Shown: positions 30,223-39,533, numbered from the stretch's first letter. The stretch is DNA of 64,000 nucleotides from Nevskiales bacterium (GCA_028698335.1 JAQVDP010000009.1:1-64000), one strand, 5' to 3'. The notes: generated by a model from the sequence alone, not told the origin. Numbers and translations: made by a program.

Positions 30223-31094
30223 GCGCCTTCTGGAGTTGGTTTGTCATCGCCATCACGGTGATGTCAATGATCGGGGCCCTGTGGCTGCTGTTCTCGAACG
30301 CCAAGGGAAAGATGACCACCGAGGACACGGGACACGTCTGGGACGGTGACCTGCGCGAGTACAACAATCCGTTGCCGCGCTGGTGGCTGAATCTGTTCGT
30401 GCTCACGGTGGTCTTCGCGGTGGTCTACCTCGCGGTGTACCCGGGGTTGGGCAACTTCGGCGGGCAGTTCGGCTGGACCTCCGACAAGCAGTTGCAGGAA
30501 CGTCTGGAGAAGGTCGAGGCCAAGCGTGAGGCGATCTTCGCCCAGTTCGGCGACCAGGGCCCGGCGGAGCTGTCGAAGAATCCGGCGGCGCTGTCGCTGG
30601 GCAAGGACGTGTTCCTGAACAACTGCGCCGGTTGCCATGGTGCGGATGCCAAGGGCGCGATCGGGTTTCCCAACCTGACCGACAACGACTGGCTGTACGG
30701 CGGTTCGCCGGAGACGATCGTCGCGTCGATCACCAACGGCCGGACCGGCATCATGCCGCCGCTGGGCGCGACGATGGACAAGGACACGCTCGAGGCGCTG
30801 GTCAAGACCGTGGCGCACTGGGGCGATCCATCGCTTGATCCGGCGGTCCGCGAAAAGGGCATGGCGCAGTTCAACACCACGTGCATGGCCTGCCATGGCC
30901 CGGACGGCAAGGGCAACCCGATGCTGGGCGCGCCGAACCTGACGGACAACGTCTGGCTGTACGGCGGGACCACCGATCGCATCCGGCAGACGCTCGTCAA
31001 CGGCCGCCAGGGCAAGATGCCCGCGCACCAGCCGCTGCTGAGCAAGGATGAGATCAAGGTCGTCGCGGCCTACGTCTACAGCCTCTCGCACTAA
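30219..31094 (+). CDS. ccoP: cbb3-type cytochrome c oxidase subunit III (diheme cytochrome c)
   Basis: 291 residues. Two N-terminal helices (1-~25 and 57-75) and 'HVWDGDLREYNNPLPRWW' mark the long CcoP type. Two heme c sites follow: CAGCH (136-140) and CMACH (222-226). It takes electrons from soluble cytochromes and delivers them to CcoO. Confidence 0.98.
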   Translation: MSAFWSWFVIAITVMSMIGALWLLFSNAKGKMTTEDTGHVWDGDLREYNNPLPRWWLNLFVLTVVFAVVYLAVYPGLGNFGGQFGWTSDKQLQERLEKVEAKREAIFAQFGDQGPAELSKNPAALSLGKDVFLNNCAGCHGADAKGAIGFPNLTDNDWLYGGSPETIVASITNGRTGIMPPLGATMDKDTLEALVKTVAHWGDPSLDPAVREKGMAQFNTTCMACHGPDGKGNPMLGAPNLTDNVWLYGGTTDRIRQTLVNGRQGKMPAHQPLLSKDEIKVVAAYVYSLSH

Positions 31095-31110
31095 CGATAA
31101 GGGTTCATCC

Positions 31111-31416
31111 ATGTCAGAACTCGACCCGCATCCGGAAGAGGCCGCCGCAATCCTGCGAGCGGCCCGAGAGCGGGCACTGGGCGCACGGCCAGGGCTACGC
31201 CTGCTGGCAATCACCGCATGGTCCTCGTTTCTCGGGGCGGTGGTGTTGCTGGCGGCGTGGCTGCTGGCGCTACCTGGCGATGGCGAGACGATCGAATTCG
31301 AGAATCTCGCCCTCGTCTTCGTGGTGTTGTGGGCCCTTGCCGCGATCCCGGCGCTGTCCGCCGCACTGTTGGCACAACCTTCTCCCGGTGCATTCGATCC
31401 ACCCCATCAACGTTGA
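31111..31416 (+). CDS. Hypothetical two-helix membrane protein
   Basis: 101 residues. A soluble, acidic and Arg-rich N-terminus (1-~28) is followed by two hydrophobic segments (about 30-53 and 66-88). It lies 16 bp after ccoP and 43 bp before ccoG, so it is probably in the same operon and may help oxidase assembly. No family recognised. Confidence 0.65.
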   Translation: MSELDPHPEEAAAILRAARERALGARPGLRLLAITAWSSFLGAVVLLAAWLLALPGDGETIEFENLALVFVVLWALAAIPALSAALLAQPSPGAFDPPHQR

Positions 31417-31459
31417 CTGAGGCGCGCGTCGTCTCAAGCAACGAAACCTCGGCAGGCGC

Positions 31460-32842
31460 ATGAGCAATCAAGAACAGTCGGTTTCGTTCTACCAGTCCGC
31501 GGAAAAGATCTACGCGCGGGACGTCAAGGGGCGTTATGCCCGTATGCGCGTGATCGCGGTATACGCGTTGCTGGGCCTTTACTACGTCACTCCATGGCTG
31601 ACCTGGAACGGTCATCCGCTGGTGCTGTTTGATCTGCCGCACCGGCGCTTTCACGTGCTCGGGCTGACGCTGGTCCCGCAGGATTTCTACCTGCTGACCG
31701 CGATGCTGATGATGGCCGCGTTCACGCTTTTCTTCTTCACCACCCTGGCGGGACGACTGTGGTGCGGGTTTGCCTGTCCGCAGACCGTCTGGACCGAGGC
31801 GTTCATGTGGATCGAGCGCTGGACCGAGGGTGACCGCTACGCCCGCATGAAACTCGATCGCGGGTCCTGGACCTCGGAGAAGGTCCTGCGCAAGGGTGCC
31901 AAGCACCTGCTGTGGGCGGTGTTCGCCCTCTACACCGGCCTGACCTTCGTTTCCTTCTTTGTGCCGGCACGGGAGCTGTTCCCGGCGGCATTCCATTTCC
32001 AGCTGAGCGGCTGGGCGCTGTTCTGGTCGGTGTTCTACGGCTTCGCGACCTGGGGCAACGCCGGGTTCCTGCGGGAGCAGGTCTGCAAGTACATGTGCCC
32101 GTACGCGCGCTTCCAGTCGGCGATGTTCGACAAGGACACCCTGATCATCGCCTACGACGAGCAGCGCGGAGAACCGCGCAAGAGCGTCGCCAAGAAGGCC
32201 GGCAAGACCGCGGGTGACTGCATCGACTGTTCCATCTGCGTGCAGGTCTGCCCGACCGGCATCGACATCCGCAACGGCCTGCAATACGAGTGCATCGCCT
32301 GCGCCGCCTGTGTCGACGCCTGCAACGATGTGATGGACTCGGTCGGCAAGCCGCGCGGCCTGATCCATTACACCAGCCAGCGGCACGACACCGAAGGCAA
32401 GTTCCACATCTTCCGTCCGCGCGCGATCGGCTACGGCATCATCTGGATGCTGGTCGTCACCGGCTTCGCGGTCCTGGTGCTGCTGCGCAGTCCGATCAAC
32501 TTCGACGTCGTGCGCGATCGCAAGCAGCTGTACCGCGAACTTGCGGACGGCCGGGTCGAGAACGTTTATGCGGTCAAGCTGTCGAACAAGGACGCGCTGG
32601 CGCATCGTTACGTTCTGAATGCGAGCTTCGTCGGAGAGCATGGCGAGGATGCCGAGGTCGAGCTCGATCCGTCGGAATTCGAGGTCGGTGGCGGCGAGCA
32701 CGTGTCGGTGACGGTGACCGCACGTGCCGAGGATCCGCATGGGGGCGTTTCGAAGCTGCGCTTCGTGGTACAGGCTACCGATGCGGAGAAGCACCACGAT
32801 GACCATGTCGCGACCTTCCTCGCGCCTGCCTCAGTCGACTAG
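31460..32842 (+). CDS. ccoG: Cytochrome oxidase accessory protein CcoG (RdxA/FixG)
   Basis: 460 residues. Helices are interrupted by 'CGFACPQTVWTEAFMWIERW' and 'CKYMCPYARFQSAMFD', then a 2[4Fe-4S] ferredoxin region 'CIDCSICVQVCPTGIDIRNGLQYECIACAACVDAC'. An Ig-like periplasmic tail comes last. Family role: reduction of copper for insertion into cbb3 oxidase. The cysteine set is complete. Confidence 0.96.
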   Translation: MSNQEQSVSFYQSAEKIYARDVKGRYARMRVIAVYALLGLYYVTPWLTWNGHPLVLFDLPHRRFHVLGLTLVPQDFYLLTAMLMMAAFTLFFFTTLAGRLWCGFACPQTVWTEAFMWIERWTEGDRYARMKLDRGSWTSEKVLRKGAKHLLWAVFALYTGLTFVSFFVPARELFPAAFHFQLSGWALFWSVFYGFATWGNAGFLREQVCKYMCPYARFQSAMFDKDTLIIAYDEQRGEPRKSVAKKAGKTAGDCIDCSICVQVCPTGIDIRNGLQYECIACAACVDACNDVMDSVGKPRGLIHYTSQRHDTEGKFHIFRPRAIGYGIIWMLVVTGFAVLVLLRSPINFDVVRDRKQLYRELADGRVENVYAVKLSNKDALAHRYVLNASFVGEHGEDAEVELDPSEFEVGGGEHVSVTVTARAEDPHGGVSKLRFVVQATDAEKHHDDHVATFLAPASVD

Positions 32843-32854
32843 GGACCCCTGCCG

Positions 32855-33028
32855 ATGAACCCGACATCCTCGACCCCCTCCCGCAAGCGCAAGCCTGTCA
32901 TCGAACTGCTGCTGCTGATCGGACTGCCGCTGGCGGTACTGGTGGCCGGTGCGGTGACCACGATGCTGGCGACTTCGCACGGATTCACGCCGATGCCGGA
33001 CGCGCCGAAAATCATCAACCCGCGCTGA
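32855..33028 (+). CDS. Small oxidase-assembly-type membrane protein (ccoH position)
   Basis: 57 residues: a Lys/Arg-rich start, one helix (ELLLLIGLPLAVLVAGAVTTML), and a short tail ending PMPDAPKIINPR. It sits where ccoH lies in the ccoGHIS order but is far shorter than CcoH (normally about 150+ residues) and has no FixH-type domain. It may be a reduced CcoH or a different assembly peptide. Confidence 0.65.
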   Translation: MNPTSSTPSRKRKPVIELLLLIGLPLAVLVAGAVTTMLATSHGFTPMPDAPKIINPR

Positions 33029-33065
33029 TCATGGGGGCGCAGCATACCGAGCCGGAAGGGCGTCG

Positions 33066-35288
33066 ATGAGCGCGATCGACTGGACGGTCTATGACCGGCC
33101 GGAGCTGCGGGATACGGTCAGCACCGATGTCGGCGGTGGCCGCCGCGAGGTTCTGATCGGCGCTGACGGCATGCATTGCGCCGCCTGTGTCGGCCGGATC
33201 GAGAAGCTGCTGGCCGACGTCACCCCGGATCCGCGCATCAGCCTGACCAGCCGAACGGTCGAGTTTCGCTTCGATCCCGAGCAAGCGCCGTTGTCGGAAG
33301 TGCTACGGCGGCTCGACCGCGCCGGGTTCAAGCCGCAGGTGCTGGCCCAGGATGGAGGCCTGCAGGGACAGACCGCCGAACGCCGCGACGCGCTCGCGCG
33401 GATCGGTGTTGCCGTGATCTGCGCGATGCAGGTGATGATGCTCGCATGGCCGAGCTATACCGACGGTGGCGTCATCGATCCCGGCATCGACCAGTTGCTG
33501 CGCTGGGCCCAGCTCGTCGTCGCGACGCCTGGCGTGTTCTATGCCGGCTGGCCGTTCCTGCGTGGCGCCTGGCTGGCGATACGGGGGCGCAGCCTGAACA
33601 TGGACGTGCCGGTGGCGTTGTCGATCAGCATCGCCTACGTCGCGTCGCTGGTGCGGACGGTCCTCGGCGGCGGCGAGATCTACTTCGATACCGCGACGAT
33701 GTTCGTGATGTTCCTGCTCATCGGGCGTTTCGTCGAGAGCCGCACCCGCGCCCAGGCCGGCGAGCGGCTGCGTCTGCTGGCGGGGCGCCGCAAGCTCACC
33801 GCGCAGCGCGAAACGCCGGACGGCACGCTCGAGACCGTGCCGCTGAGTGTGCTGGCGGTCGGAGACCGCCTGATCGTCGGCCCCGGCGAGTCGGTCCCGG
33901 TCGACGGTGAACTGCTCGACACCGCGGCCGAACTCGACGAGGCGCTGCTCACCGGCGAGTCCCGCGCGGTGTTGCACCGCAGCGGCGATGCCCTGCTCGC
34001 GGGCAGTGTCAATCTCGGCCAGCAACCGTTCGCGCTGCGCGCCCGCAGTGTCGGCGCGTCGACGTGGCTGGCCCAGATCACACAGCTGCTGCAGCGGGCG
34101 CAGACGCAGCGCCCCCGCTTCCAGATCCTCGCCGACCGCTTGGCCGGATGGTTCATCTTCGTCGTGCTGCTGCTCGCGGCCGGCGGGGCGGCGTTGTGGT
34201 GGCATGCCGGAGCCGACCACGCCCTGTCGGTCGCGCTCGCGGTGCTGGTCGCCAGCTGTCCGTGCGCGCTGTCTCTGGCCGTGCCCGCCGCGATCGCCGC
34301 TGCCGCGTCGCGCCTCGCGCGGCTCGGCGTGCTGGCCGCGAACCCGGCGGCGTTGTCGCGCCTGTCCCGGGTCGACACGGTCCTGTTCGACAAGACCGGG
34401 ACGTTGACCCGGTCCGACCTGACCATCAGCGGTGTGGAATGCCTGGACGCGCGTGACGAGGCCGAATGTCTGGCGCTGGCGGCGGCGCTCGAACGGGGAC
34501 TGACCCATCCGATCGCACGGGCCTTCGCAAACGCGCCGAGCCGCAAGATCGCGCTCGATCAGCGTCAGGTCCCGGGGCAGGGCGTCAGCGGCACTATCGA
34601 CGGCGCCGTTTATTCGATCGGGGCCGCGGATGCGGCGGCCGACGCCGGGATCGAGACGGTGGTGCTGCTGCGGCAGGGCGAGACGGCGCTGGCGCGGTTC
34701 ACGCTGGCCACCGTGCCCCGGCCCGAGGCGGCGCAGACGCTGACGCAATTCGTCGGGGCCGGGATCGCGGTGGAGCTGCTGACCGGCGACAGCGATGCCG
34801 CAGCGCTGGCGCTGGCCCGGCAACTTGGCATCGACGAGGTGCGGGCGCGCCAGACGCCCGAACAGAAACTGGAGCGTCTGCGCGAACTGCAGGCACAGGG
34901 GCGCACGGTGCTCGCGGTCGGCGACGGGATCAACGATGCGCCGTTCCTGGCGGCGGCCGACGTATCGGTGGCGATGCCGCAGGGCGCCGCGCTGACGCAG
35001 ACCCGCGCCGATCTGCTGCTGATCGGCGATTCGCTGGCGGCGTTGCCGCCGGCGCGGGCAGTGGCACGGCTGGCCGACCGTCGGGTGCGGCAGAACATTG
35101 CCTGGGCGATCGGCTACAACCTCTCGGTGCTGCCGCTGGCGATGGCCGGTGTGCTGCTGCCGTGGATGGCGGCCCTGGGCATGTCGCTGTCGTCGCTGCT
35201 GGTCGTGGCCAACGCCCTGCGCCTGCGCGCCGCGATGCCACCGGACACGGCGCCCGAGCCGCGACCGCCGCTGGCCGAGGCCTGCTGA
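33066..35288 (+). CDS. ccoI: Copper-exporting P1B-type ATPase for cbb3 oxidase (CcoI/FixI)
   Basis: 740 residues. One heavy-metal-binding motif GMHCAAC (C38, C41), eight helices, the metal channel C398-P-C400, and phosphorylation site D442-KTGTLT. Also 'GDGINDAPFL' in the ATP domain. It supplies copper to the periplasm for the oxidase rather than for detoxification, as inferred from position between ccoG and ccoS. Confidence 0.95.
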   Translation: MSAIDWTVYDRPELRDTVSTDVGGGRREVLIGADGMHCAACVGRIEKLLADVTPDPRISLTSRTVEFRFDPEQAPLSEVLRRLDRAGFKPQVLAQDGGLQGQTAERRDALARIGVAVICAMQVMMLAWPSYTDGGVIDPGIDQLLRWAQLVVATPGVFYAGWPFLRGAWLAIRGRSLNMDVPVALSISIAYVASLVRTVLGGGEIYFDTATMFVMFLLIGRFVESRTRAQAGERLRLLAGRRKLTAQRETPDGTLETVPLSVLAVGDRLIVGPGESVPVDGELLDTAAELDEALLTGESRAVLHRSGDALLAGSVNLGQQPFALRARSVGASTWLAQITQLLQRAQTQRPRFQILADRLAGWFIFVVLLLAAGGAALWWHAGADHALSVALAVLVASCPCALSLAVPAAIAAAASRLARLGVLAANPAALSRLSRVDTVLFDKTGTLTRSDLTISGVECLDARDEAECLALAAALERGLTHPIARAFANAPSRKIALDQRQVPGQGVSGTIDGAVYSIGAADAAADAGIETVVLLRQGETALARFTLATVPRPEAAQTLTQFVGAGIAVELLTGDSDAAALALARQLGIDEVRARQTPEQKLERLRELQAQGRTVLAVGDGINDAPFLAAADVSVAMPQGAALTQTRADLLLIGDSLAALPPARAVARLADRRVRQNIAWAIGYNLSVLPLAMAGVLLPWMAALGMSLSSLLVVANALRLRAAMPPDTAPEPRPPLAEAC

Positions 35289-35301
35289 ACGAGGATCCGA
35301 C

Positions 35302-35442
35302 ATGGAAATTCTTTACGTCCTGATTCCCCTCGGAATCGTTCTGGTCGGCGTCGCCGCGGGCGTGCTGATCTGGGCGGTGAAGTCCGGGCAGTACGACAAT
35401 CTCGAGGCGATCGGGCGGCGCATGCCCGACGACGAACCCTGA
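35302..35442 (+). CDS. ccoS: cbb3 oxidase maturation protein CcoS
   Basis: 46 residues: MEILYVLIPLGIVLVGVAAG helix, then 'WAVKSGQYDNLEAIGRRMPDDEP', the typical CcoS end. It is required for heme and copper insertion. It lies 13 bp after ccoI, closing the cco assembly block. Confidence 0.93.
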   Translation: MEILYVLIPLGIVLVGVAAGVLIWAVKSGQYDNLEAIGRRMPDDEP

Positions 35443-35510
35443 CAGCGCGTCGATAGAACGGGGATTCCGGCTGGAACGGTGGGGGCGCACCGGGCTGTCG
35501 CGGAGGCTGG

Positions 35511-35524
35511 TTGATGCAGATCAA
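35511..35524 (+). promoter_or_regulatory. FNR/ANR box upstream of dksA-like gene
   Basis: TTGATGCAGATCAA is an exact TTGAY-N4-RTCAA match, the closest to canonical in the window, centred 63 bp before the DksA/TraR-like gene. Confidence 0.83.
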
Positions 35525-35580
35525 TGGCGTCCGGTCGGCGCGGCCTCAGACTTGCGGGCGAAGACTATAAGAGGGCGCAA

Positions 35581-35931
35581 ATGAGCAATCAGAAGGAACT
35601 GTTGACGCTGTTGCGGGCACGGCGCGAAGAGTTGGCCGAGCGGGTCAGCCGGATTCACCGCGACCGGACGCGGGAGGACGGCCCGGTTCAGCAGGATTTC
35701 GCCGAGCAGGCGCAGGAGCGCGAGAACGACGAGGTACTCGATCGCCTGGAGCCCGTCGCGGAGGCGGAGCTGGCCCAGTTCGATCGCGCCATCGCGCGCG
35801 CCGAGGCCGGCGAATATGGTGTCTGCGAGATCTGTGGCGAGGGCATCGACGCGCGGCGTCTGGCGCTGCTGCCGCAGGCGACCACGTGCGCGAGTTGCGC
35901 CAGCCGTGCGGAACAGTCCAGGCCGGCGTGA
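35581..35931 (+). CDS. DksA/TraR-type C4 zinc-finger protein
   Basis: 116 residues. An N-terminal coiled coil (about 1-70) is followed by C82, C85, C103 and C106 in 'CEICGEGIDARRLALLPQATTCASC', the DksA/TraR zinc finger. Proteins of this type bind the RNA polymerase secondary channel and alter promoter output. It is shorter than housekeeping DksA (about 151 residues). An exact FNR box precedes it, so it is likely induced when O2 falls. Confidence 0.85.
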   Translation: MSNQKELLTLLRARREELAERVSRIHRDRTREDGPVQQDFAEQAQERENDEVLDRLEPVAEAELAQFDRAIARAEAGEYGVCEICGEGIDARRLALLPQATTCASCASRAEQSRPA

Positions 35932-35941
35932 GTGACGGACG

Positions 35942-36397
35942 ATGAACTACGAACGAGTCGGTGACGTCCTCAATTTCATCCGCGAGTTCCACAAGCGCGC
36001 CGAGCGTCTGTTCGAGGCGGCATCCGAGCAGGCCGCGCAGGGCAAGCTGCGGATGCTGCTCGAGTGGCTGGCGGAACGCGAGGCACGGTTCGCCGAGGCC
36101 ATCGAGACCTTCGAGAAGGCGCCCGAGAATTCGGTGCTGATCCAGGAGTGGCTGCAGTACCTGCCGGAGCTGGACGCACTGGAGCTGGATCTGCCGAAGA
36201 TCGGTGCCGAGATGTCGGTCGACGATGCGATGGCGTTGGCGATCGCATTCGACAACTATCTGGTCAGGCTGCTCGACGCGGTCACCGCCACCTGCCACGG
36301 CCGCGAGGTCTGCGAGTTGTTCGAGCAGATGCTCGAACAGGAGCGCGGAGAAGGGCGTGCTCTGGCGCGCAATCTGGCCGAGTTCCAGGACATCTGA
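35942..36397 (+). CDS. Hypothetical all-helical protein, possibly ferritin-like
   Basis: 151 residues, no membrane segment. Long amphipathic helices: MNYERVGDVLNFIREFHKRAERLF, a middle pair around 40-75, and a tail 'CHGREVCELFEQMLEQERGEGRALARNL' with Glu and His spaced as in four-helix bundles. It could bind metal in a rubrerythrin/hemerythrin-like way, but no complete di-iron motif is evident. It lies 10 bp after the DksA-like gene, so it is in the same FNR-driven transcript. Confidence 0.65.
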   Translation: MNYERVGDVLNFIREFHKRAERLFEAASEQAAQGKLRMLLEWLAEREARFAEAIETFEKAPENSVLIQEWLQYLPELDALELDLPKIGAEMSVDDAMALAIAFDNYLVRLLDAVTATCHGREVCELFEQMLEQERGEGRALARNLAEFQDI

Positions 36398-36404
36398 GCC
36401 GCAG

Positions 36405-37073
36405 GTGATCGAACTCACGCTTCCCGCGCTGTTCACCGCCGGTCTTGCCGCCAGCCCGCACTGCGGGCTGATGTGCGGAGCGTTTCAGGTGGCGCAGCTG
36501 CAGTCGCGTGCCGACCTGCCGCTGCCGCGGGCCCTGGTGACCCTGCATGCCGGGCGCGTCGCCGGATACGCGGCGCTGGGCGGAATCGCCGGGGCGATGG
36601 GACAGTGGTTGCTGCATGATCTGCCGTCCGCCGATTGGGGGCGCTGGATCCAGCTTGCCGCGGCGGCGTTGTTGGTGAGCGTCGGCATCATCCAGCTGCG
36701 GCGGACGCCGCGCCGGAGTCCGTCAGGGTGCCACGCGCCGCGGCACGCCATCGGCTTGCGGAACGTTCCGCCGTCGCTGCGGCTGTTCGTCCAGGGGGTG
36801 TTGTGGGCGGGCATGCCCTGCGGCGTGCTGTATTCGGTTTTCGGGCTGGCGGCGTTGTCGGGCAGCGCGGGTTTCGGGGCGCTGCTGCTCGCGGCATTCG
36901 GCCTGGGATCGGTGCCCTTGCTCGGTGGCAGCGGTGCGTTGGTGGCACATGCGGGCAGCCTGCAGCAGCTGCGACGCGCGGGTGCGCTGGTATTGGTGGC
37001 CATGGGGATGGTCAGTGCGGTGGTTGCGGTATGGCATCCGTCGGCGATGACGGCGTGGTGCCAGCTGTATTGA
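36405..37073 (+). CDS. SafE/DsbD-like transmembrane protein of cco clusters
   Basis: 222 residues, about six helices. 'AASPHCGLMCGAF' near the N-terminus and 'GMPCGVLYSVFGLAALSG' in the middle are conserved Cys-containing segments of the sulfite-exporter-TauE/SafE-like (DsbD_2) proteins often encoded near cbb3 oxidase genes. A copper or thiol role is plausible, not proven. The GTG start follows GCAGGT and is 7 bp after the preceding stop. Confidence 0.8.
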   Translation: MIELTLPALFTAGLAASPHCGLMCGAFQVAQLQSRADLPLPRALVTLHAGRVAGYAALGGIAGAMGQWLLHDLPSADWGRWIQLAAAALLVSVGIIQLRRTPRRSPSGCHAPRHAIGLRNVPPSLRLFVQGVLWAGMPCGVLYSVFGLAALSGSAGFGALLLAAFGLGSVPLLGGSGALVAHAGSLQQLRRAGALVLVAMGMVSAVVAVWHPSAMTAWCQLY

Positions 37074-37094
37074 ATGATGGTGGAGAGCCCATAA

Positions 37095-37589
37095 ATGCCT
37101 TTTGGCTACGATCAGACCGATTCGACGAAGCTCAAGACGCTGCGTCTGGTCTGTCCGCATTGCGATGTCGTCAATGACGTCGAACGAGAGCGGCCGCTGG
37201 AATCGGCGGTCTGCATGCATTGCGCGCAACCGATGTTCTTCGGGCGCCCGGCCGTGCTGCACGGGGGCAACTTCCATGCGCAGATCGAGCAGTCCGATCT
37301 GCCGGTCCTGGTCGACTTCTGGGCGACCTGGTGCGGCCCCTGTCACGCGATGGCGCCGGTGTACGAGCGCGCCTGTGCCCATATGGAGCCGAGGCTGCGC
37401 TTCGCCAAGCTGGAAACCGACGCCAATGCCTCGATCACCTCTAACCTGGGCATTCGCAGCATCCCGACGCTGGTGCTGTTCCATCAGGGCAGGGAACGTG
37501 CACGGATCAGTGGCGCGATGAGCCTGACCGGACTGATGGACTGGGTTCAGCGCCAGCTCGCCGCGATCGCGCCTGGCCGCAAGGGCTGA
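37095..37589 (+). CDS. trxC: Thioredoxin 2
   Basis: 164 residues. An N-terminal zinc domain with C20, C23, C40 and C43 is followed by a thioredoxin fold with active site W79-C80-G-P-C83 and cis-Pro in 'RSIPTLVLF'. It is a cytosolic dithiol-disulfide reductase. The first ~15 residues (MPFGYDQTDSTKLKT) are an extra extension relative to E. coli TrxC. It is 21 bp after the SafE-like gene. Confidence 0.94.
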   Translation: MPFGYDQTDSTKLKTLRLVCPHCDVVNDVERERPLESAVCMHCAQPMFFGRPAVLHGGNFHAQIEQSDLPVLVDFWATWCGPCHAMAPVYERACAHMEPRLRFAKLETDANASITSNLGIRSIPTLVLFHQGRERARISGAMSLTGLMDWVQRQLAAIAPGRKG

Positions 37590-37703
37590 TCGGGGGGCAT
37601 CGGCCCGGATCGGTCGACACGCCGCCGACCAGGGATGCGAGAATGACGGCGCCGCAACAGCGTTGCGGCCCGCGAGTCCACGGACGCTTTTCCTGGAGGC
37701 ACG

Positions 37704-38168
37704 ATGAAACCCAACGGGATCATTCCCGAGCCCTTGTCGCATGAGCAGGTCGTTGTGGCCGAGTCGCCCGCGGGCACCTACGCGCAGCATGTGCGCATGG
37801 GGCCTCACCTGATCTCGTCCGACGAGCCCGAGGCACTTGGCGGCAACGACACCGGCGCCAATCCGTATGAGCTGTTGCTCGCCGCACTGGGCAGTTGCAC
37901 CAGCATGACGCTGCGGATGTACGCCAATCTCAAGAAGATCCCGCTGGAGCGGGTCAGCGTGGCGCTCAGTCATCGCAAGATCCACGCTGAGGAATGCGCG
38001 AACTGCGAGACCAGGACCGGCTCGATCGAGGAGATCGAGCGGGTGATCACGCTCGAGGGCGAGTTGACCACGGAGCAGCGCGAGCGCCTGCTCGAGATCG
38101 CCAACAAATGTCCGGTGCATCGCATCCTGACCTCGGAGGTCAGCATCCTCAGTCGCTTGTCGGAGTAG
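37704..38168 (+). CDS. OsmC-family peroxiredoxin-like protein
   Basis: 154 residues. 'LGGNDTGANPYELLLAALGSCTSMTLRMYANLKKIPLERVSV' carries the first conserved Cys, and the second is in 'IANKCPVHRIL'. This is the two-Cys arrangement of OsmC/Ohr proteins that reduce organic or fatty-acid peroxides; the layout is closer to the YhfA/OsmC-like subgroup than to Ohr. GGAGG precedes the ATG. Confidence 0.88.
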   Translation: MKPNGIIPEPLSHEQVVVAESPAGTYAQHVRMGPHLISSDEPEALGGNDTGANPYELLLAALGSCTSMTLRMYANLKKIPLERVSVALSHRKIHAEECANCETRTGSIEEIERVITLEGELTTEQRERLLEIANKCPVHRILTSEVSILSRLSE

Positions 38169-38188
38169 GGGGGCGCGGCGCCCGCGGC

Positions 38189-39475
38189 CTATGGGGCCAG
38201 GCGCCGGGCGTAGATGTCCCGTGCGCCGTCGTCGGCGCGATCGAAACTTTGCCAGACCGCCAGCACCTCGCCGCCCGGCAGGGCCGCCACCTGGGGGACC
38301 AGTTCGGTGTCCGGCAGGGTGCGGGTGTCGATGCGCAGCGGTGGTCCCAGCGGAATGCCCGTGGTCGAATAGCGCCGGGCGCCAATTCCAGCGCCCTGGG
38401 CGGCGATCAGCAGGCTGCCATCGCTCAGCGCGGTAACCGAAGCGTCACGCTGCAGCCCTGCGTCACCGACCGTGAATGCGTCCGCATATGGCTTGCCGCG
38501 CCCGTCGTAGGCACGTGCCGCGACGCCAGCGGGACGCAGACTGTTCGCGTCACGGCGGTGCCAGGCGACGGCGAAGCCGCCACCGGGCAGCGCGGTGATC
38601 GCGGGACGGTCGGTGACGACGTCGGATCCGGCCGGGTCGACGCGTTGCGGCAGCAGGTCGCGTGCGCGACCGTCCAGGGTATAGCGGCGGGCGTAGACGC
38701 CGGTGCCGAGTTCGATATCGCCGAAGATCAGCCCGCCGGGAGCGTCGTCGTGCACCACCACCACGAAGCCGTCGGCGGGGTCGTCGCCAACCGCCAGGGC
38801 GGGGCGGCGGATGTTCTTGAGCAGCGAGCGGCCGAGTGTTTTCTGCTCGCCGACCGGGGTGCCGTTGAGATCGAAACGCTGGTAGACGAGCGACGAAACC
38901 TTGCGGCTGCCGATGACTGCCGGAATCGTTTCGGTCCACACCGCCAGCAGATCCCCCGTGGCGTCCAGCGCGATGGCCATGCGCGGGGCGACGTCGCGGC
39001 CGGAGTCGTTGATGCGGAAAGGGGCGCCCAGTGTGCCGCCGTCCGCGGCATAGCGGCGGGCACGCAGGTCGATCCCGGGACCGGACTGCGCGTTGCTGGC
39101 CCAGGCGATGGCGAAGCCGCCGTCGGCGCCGACCGCGACATTCGGGCCGAACTGGTGATTGGTGGTTTCCGGGTTGACGCGGAATTCGGTGCCCACCGGA
39201 CTGCCGTCGGCGGCGTAGCGCTGCGCGTAGACGCCGCTGAGGCTGCCGTCCTGGCCGGCGCTTTCCCAGGCGACGACGCAGTTGCCGGCCCGGTTGCAGG
39301 CCAGCACCGGATTCTGCTGGTCGTGCTCGAGATGGCTGTTGACCCGCTGCTCCGCTGCGGGTGCGAGGGGGATGCTGGCCGGCGCGCCTTGCGCCGGACA
39401 CACGGCCAGCAGCGACACCAGCGCGAGGTGGCGGGCGGTCCGCCGTCCAAGGGGAAATACACTGAGTCGGGTCAT
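38189..39475 (-). CDS. Secreted beta-repeat protein of unknown function
   Basis: 428 residues with a signal peptide (RHLALVSLLAVCPAQGA). Roughly six to seven repeats of 50-60 residues follow, each with the pattern 'G-hydrophobic-AVAW ... G ... ARRY-DG-PxG-xFRVN', e.g. 'VYAQRYAADGSPVGTEFRVN' and 'RARRYAADGGTLGAPFRIN'. The pattern suggests a beta-propeller. No catalytic motif is seen. The product is periplasmic or extracellular. Confidence 0.72.
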   Translation of the reverse strand: MTRLSVFPLGRRTARHLALVSLLAVCPAQGAPASIPLAPAAEQRVNSHLEHDQQNPVLACNRAGNCVVAWESAGQDGSLSGVYAQRYAADGSPVGTEFRVNPETTNHQFGPNVAVGADGGFAIAWASNAQSGPGIDLRARRYAADGGTLGAPFRINDSGRDVAPRMAIALDATGDLLAVWTETIPAVIGSRKVSSLVYQRFDLNGTPVGEQKTLGRSLLKNIRRPALAVGDDPADGFVVVVHDDAPGGLIFGDIELGTGVYARRYTLDGRARDLLPQRVDPAGSDVVTDRPAITALPGGGFAVAWHRRDANSLRPAGVAARAYDGRGKPYADAFTVGDAGLQRDASVTALSDGSLLIAAQGAGIGARRYSTTGIPLGPPLRIDTRTLPDTELVPQVAALPGGEVLAVWQSFDRADDGARDIYARRLAP

Positions 39476-39533
39476 GCCTGAAGCTCCCCTGAGCGGTGTT
39501 TTCGGATGAAGGCACTGTCCGCTGTTGCGGACG

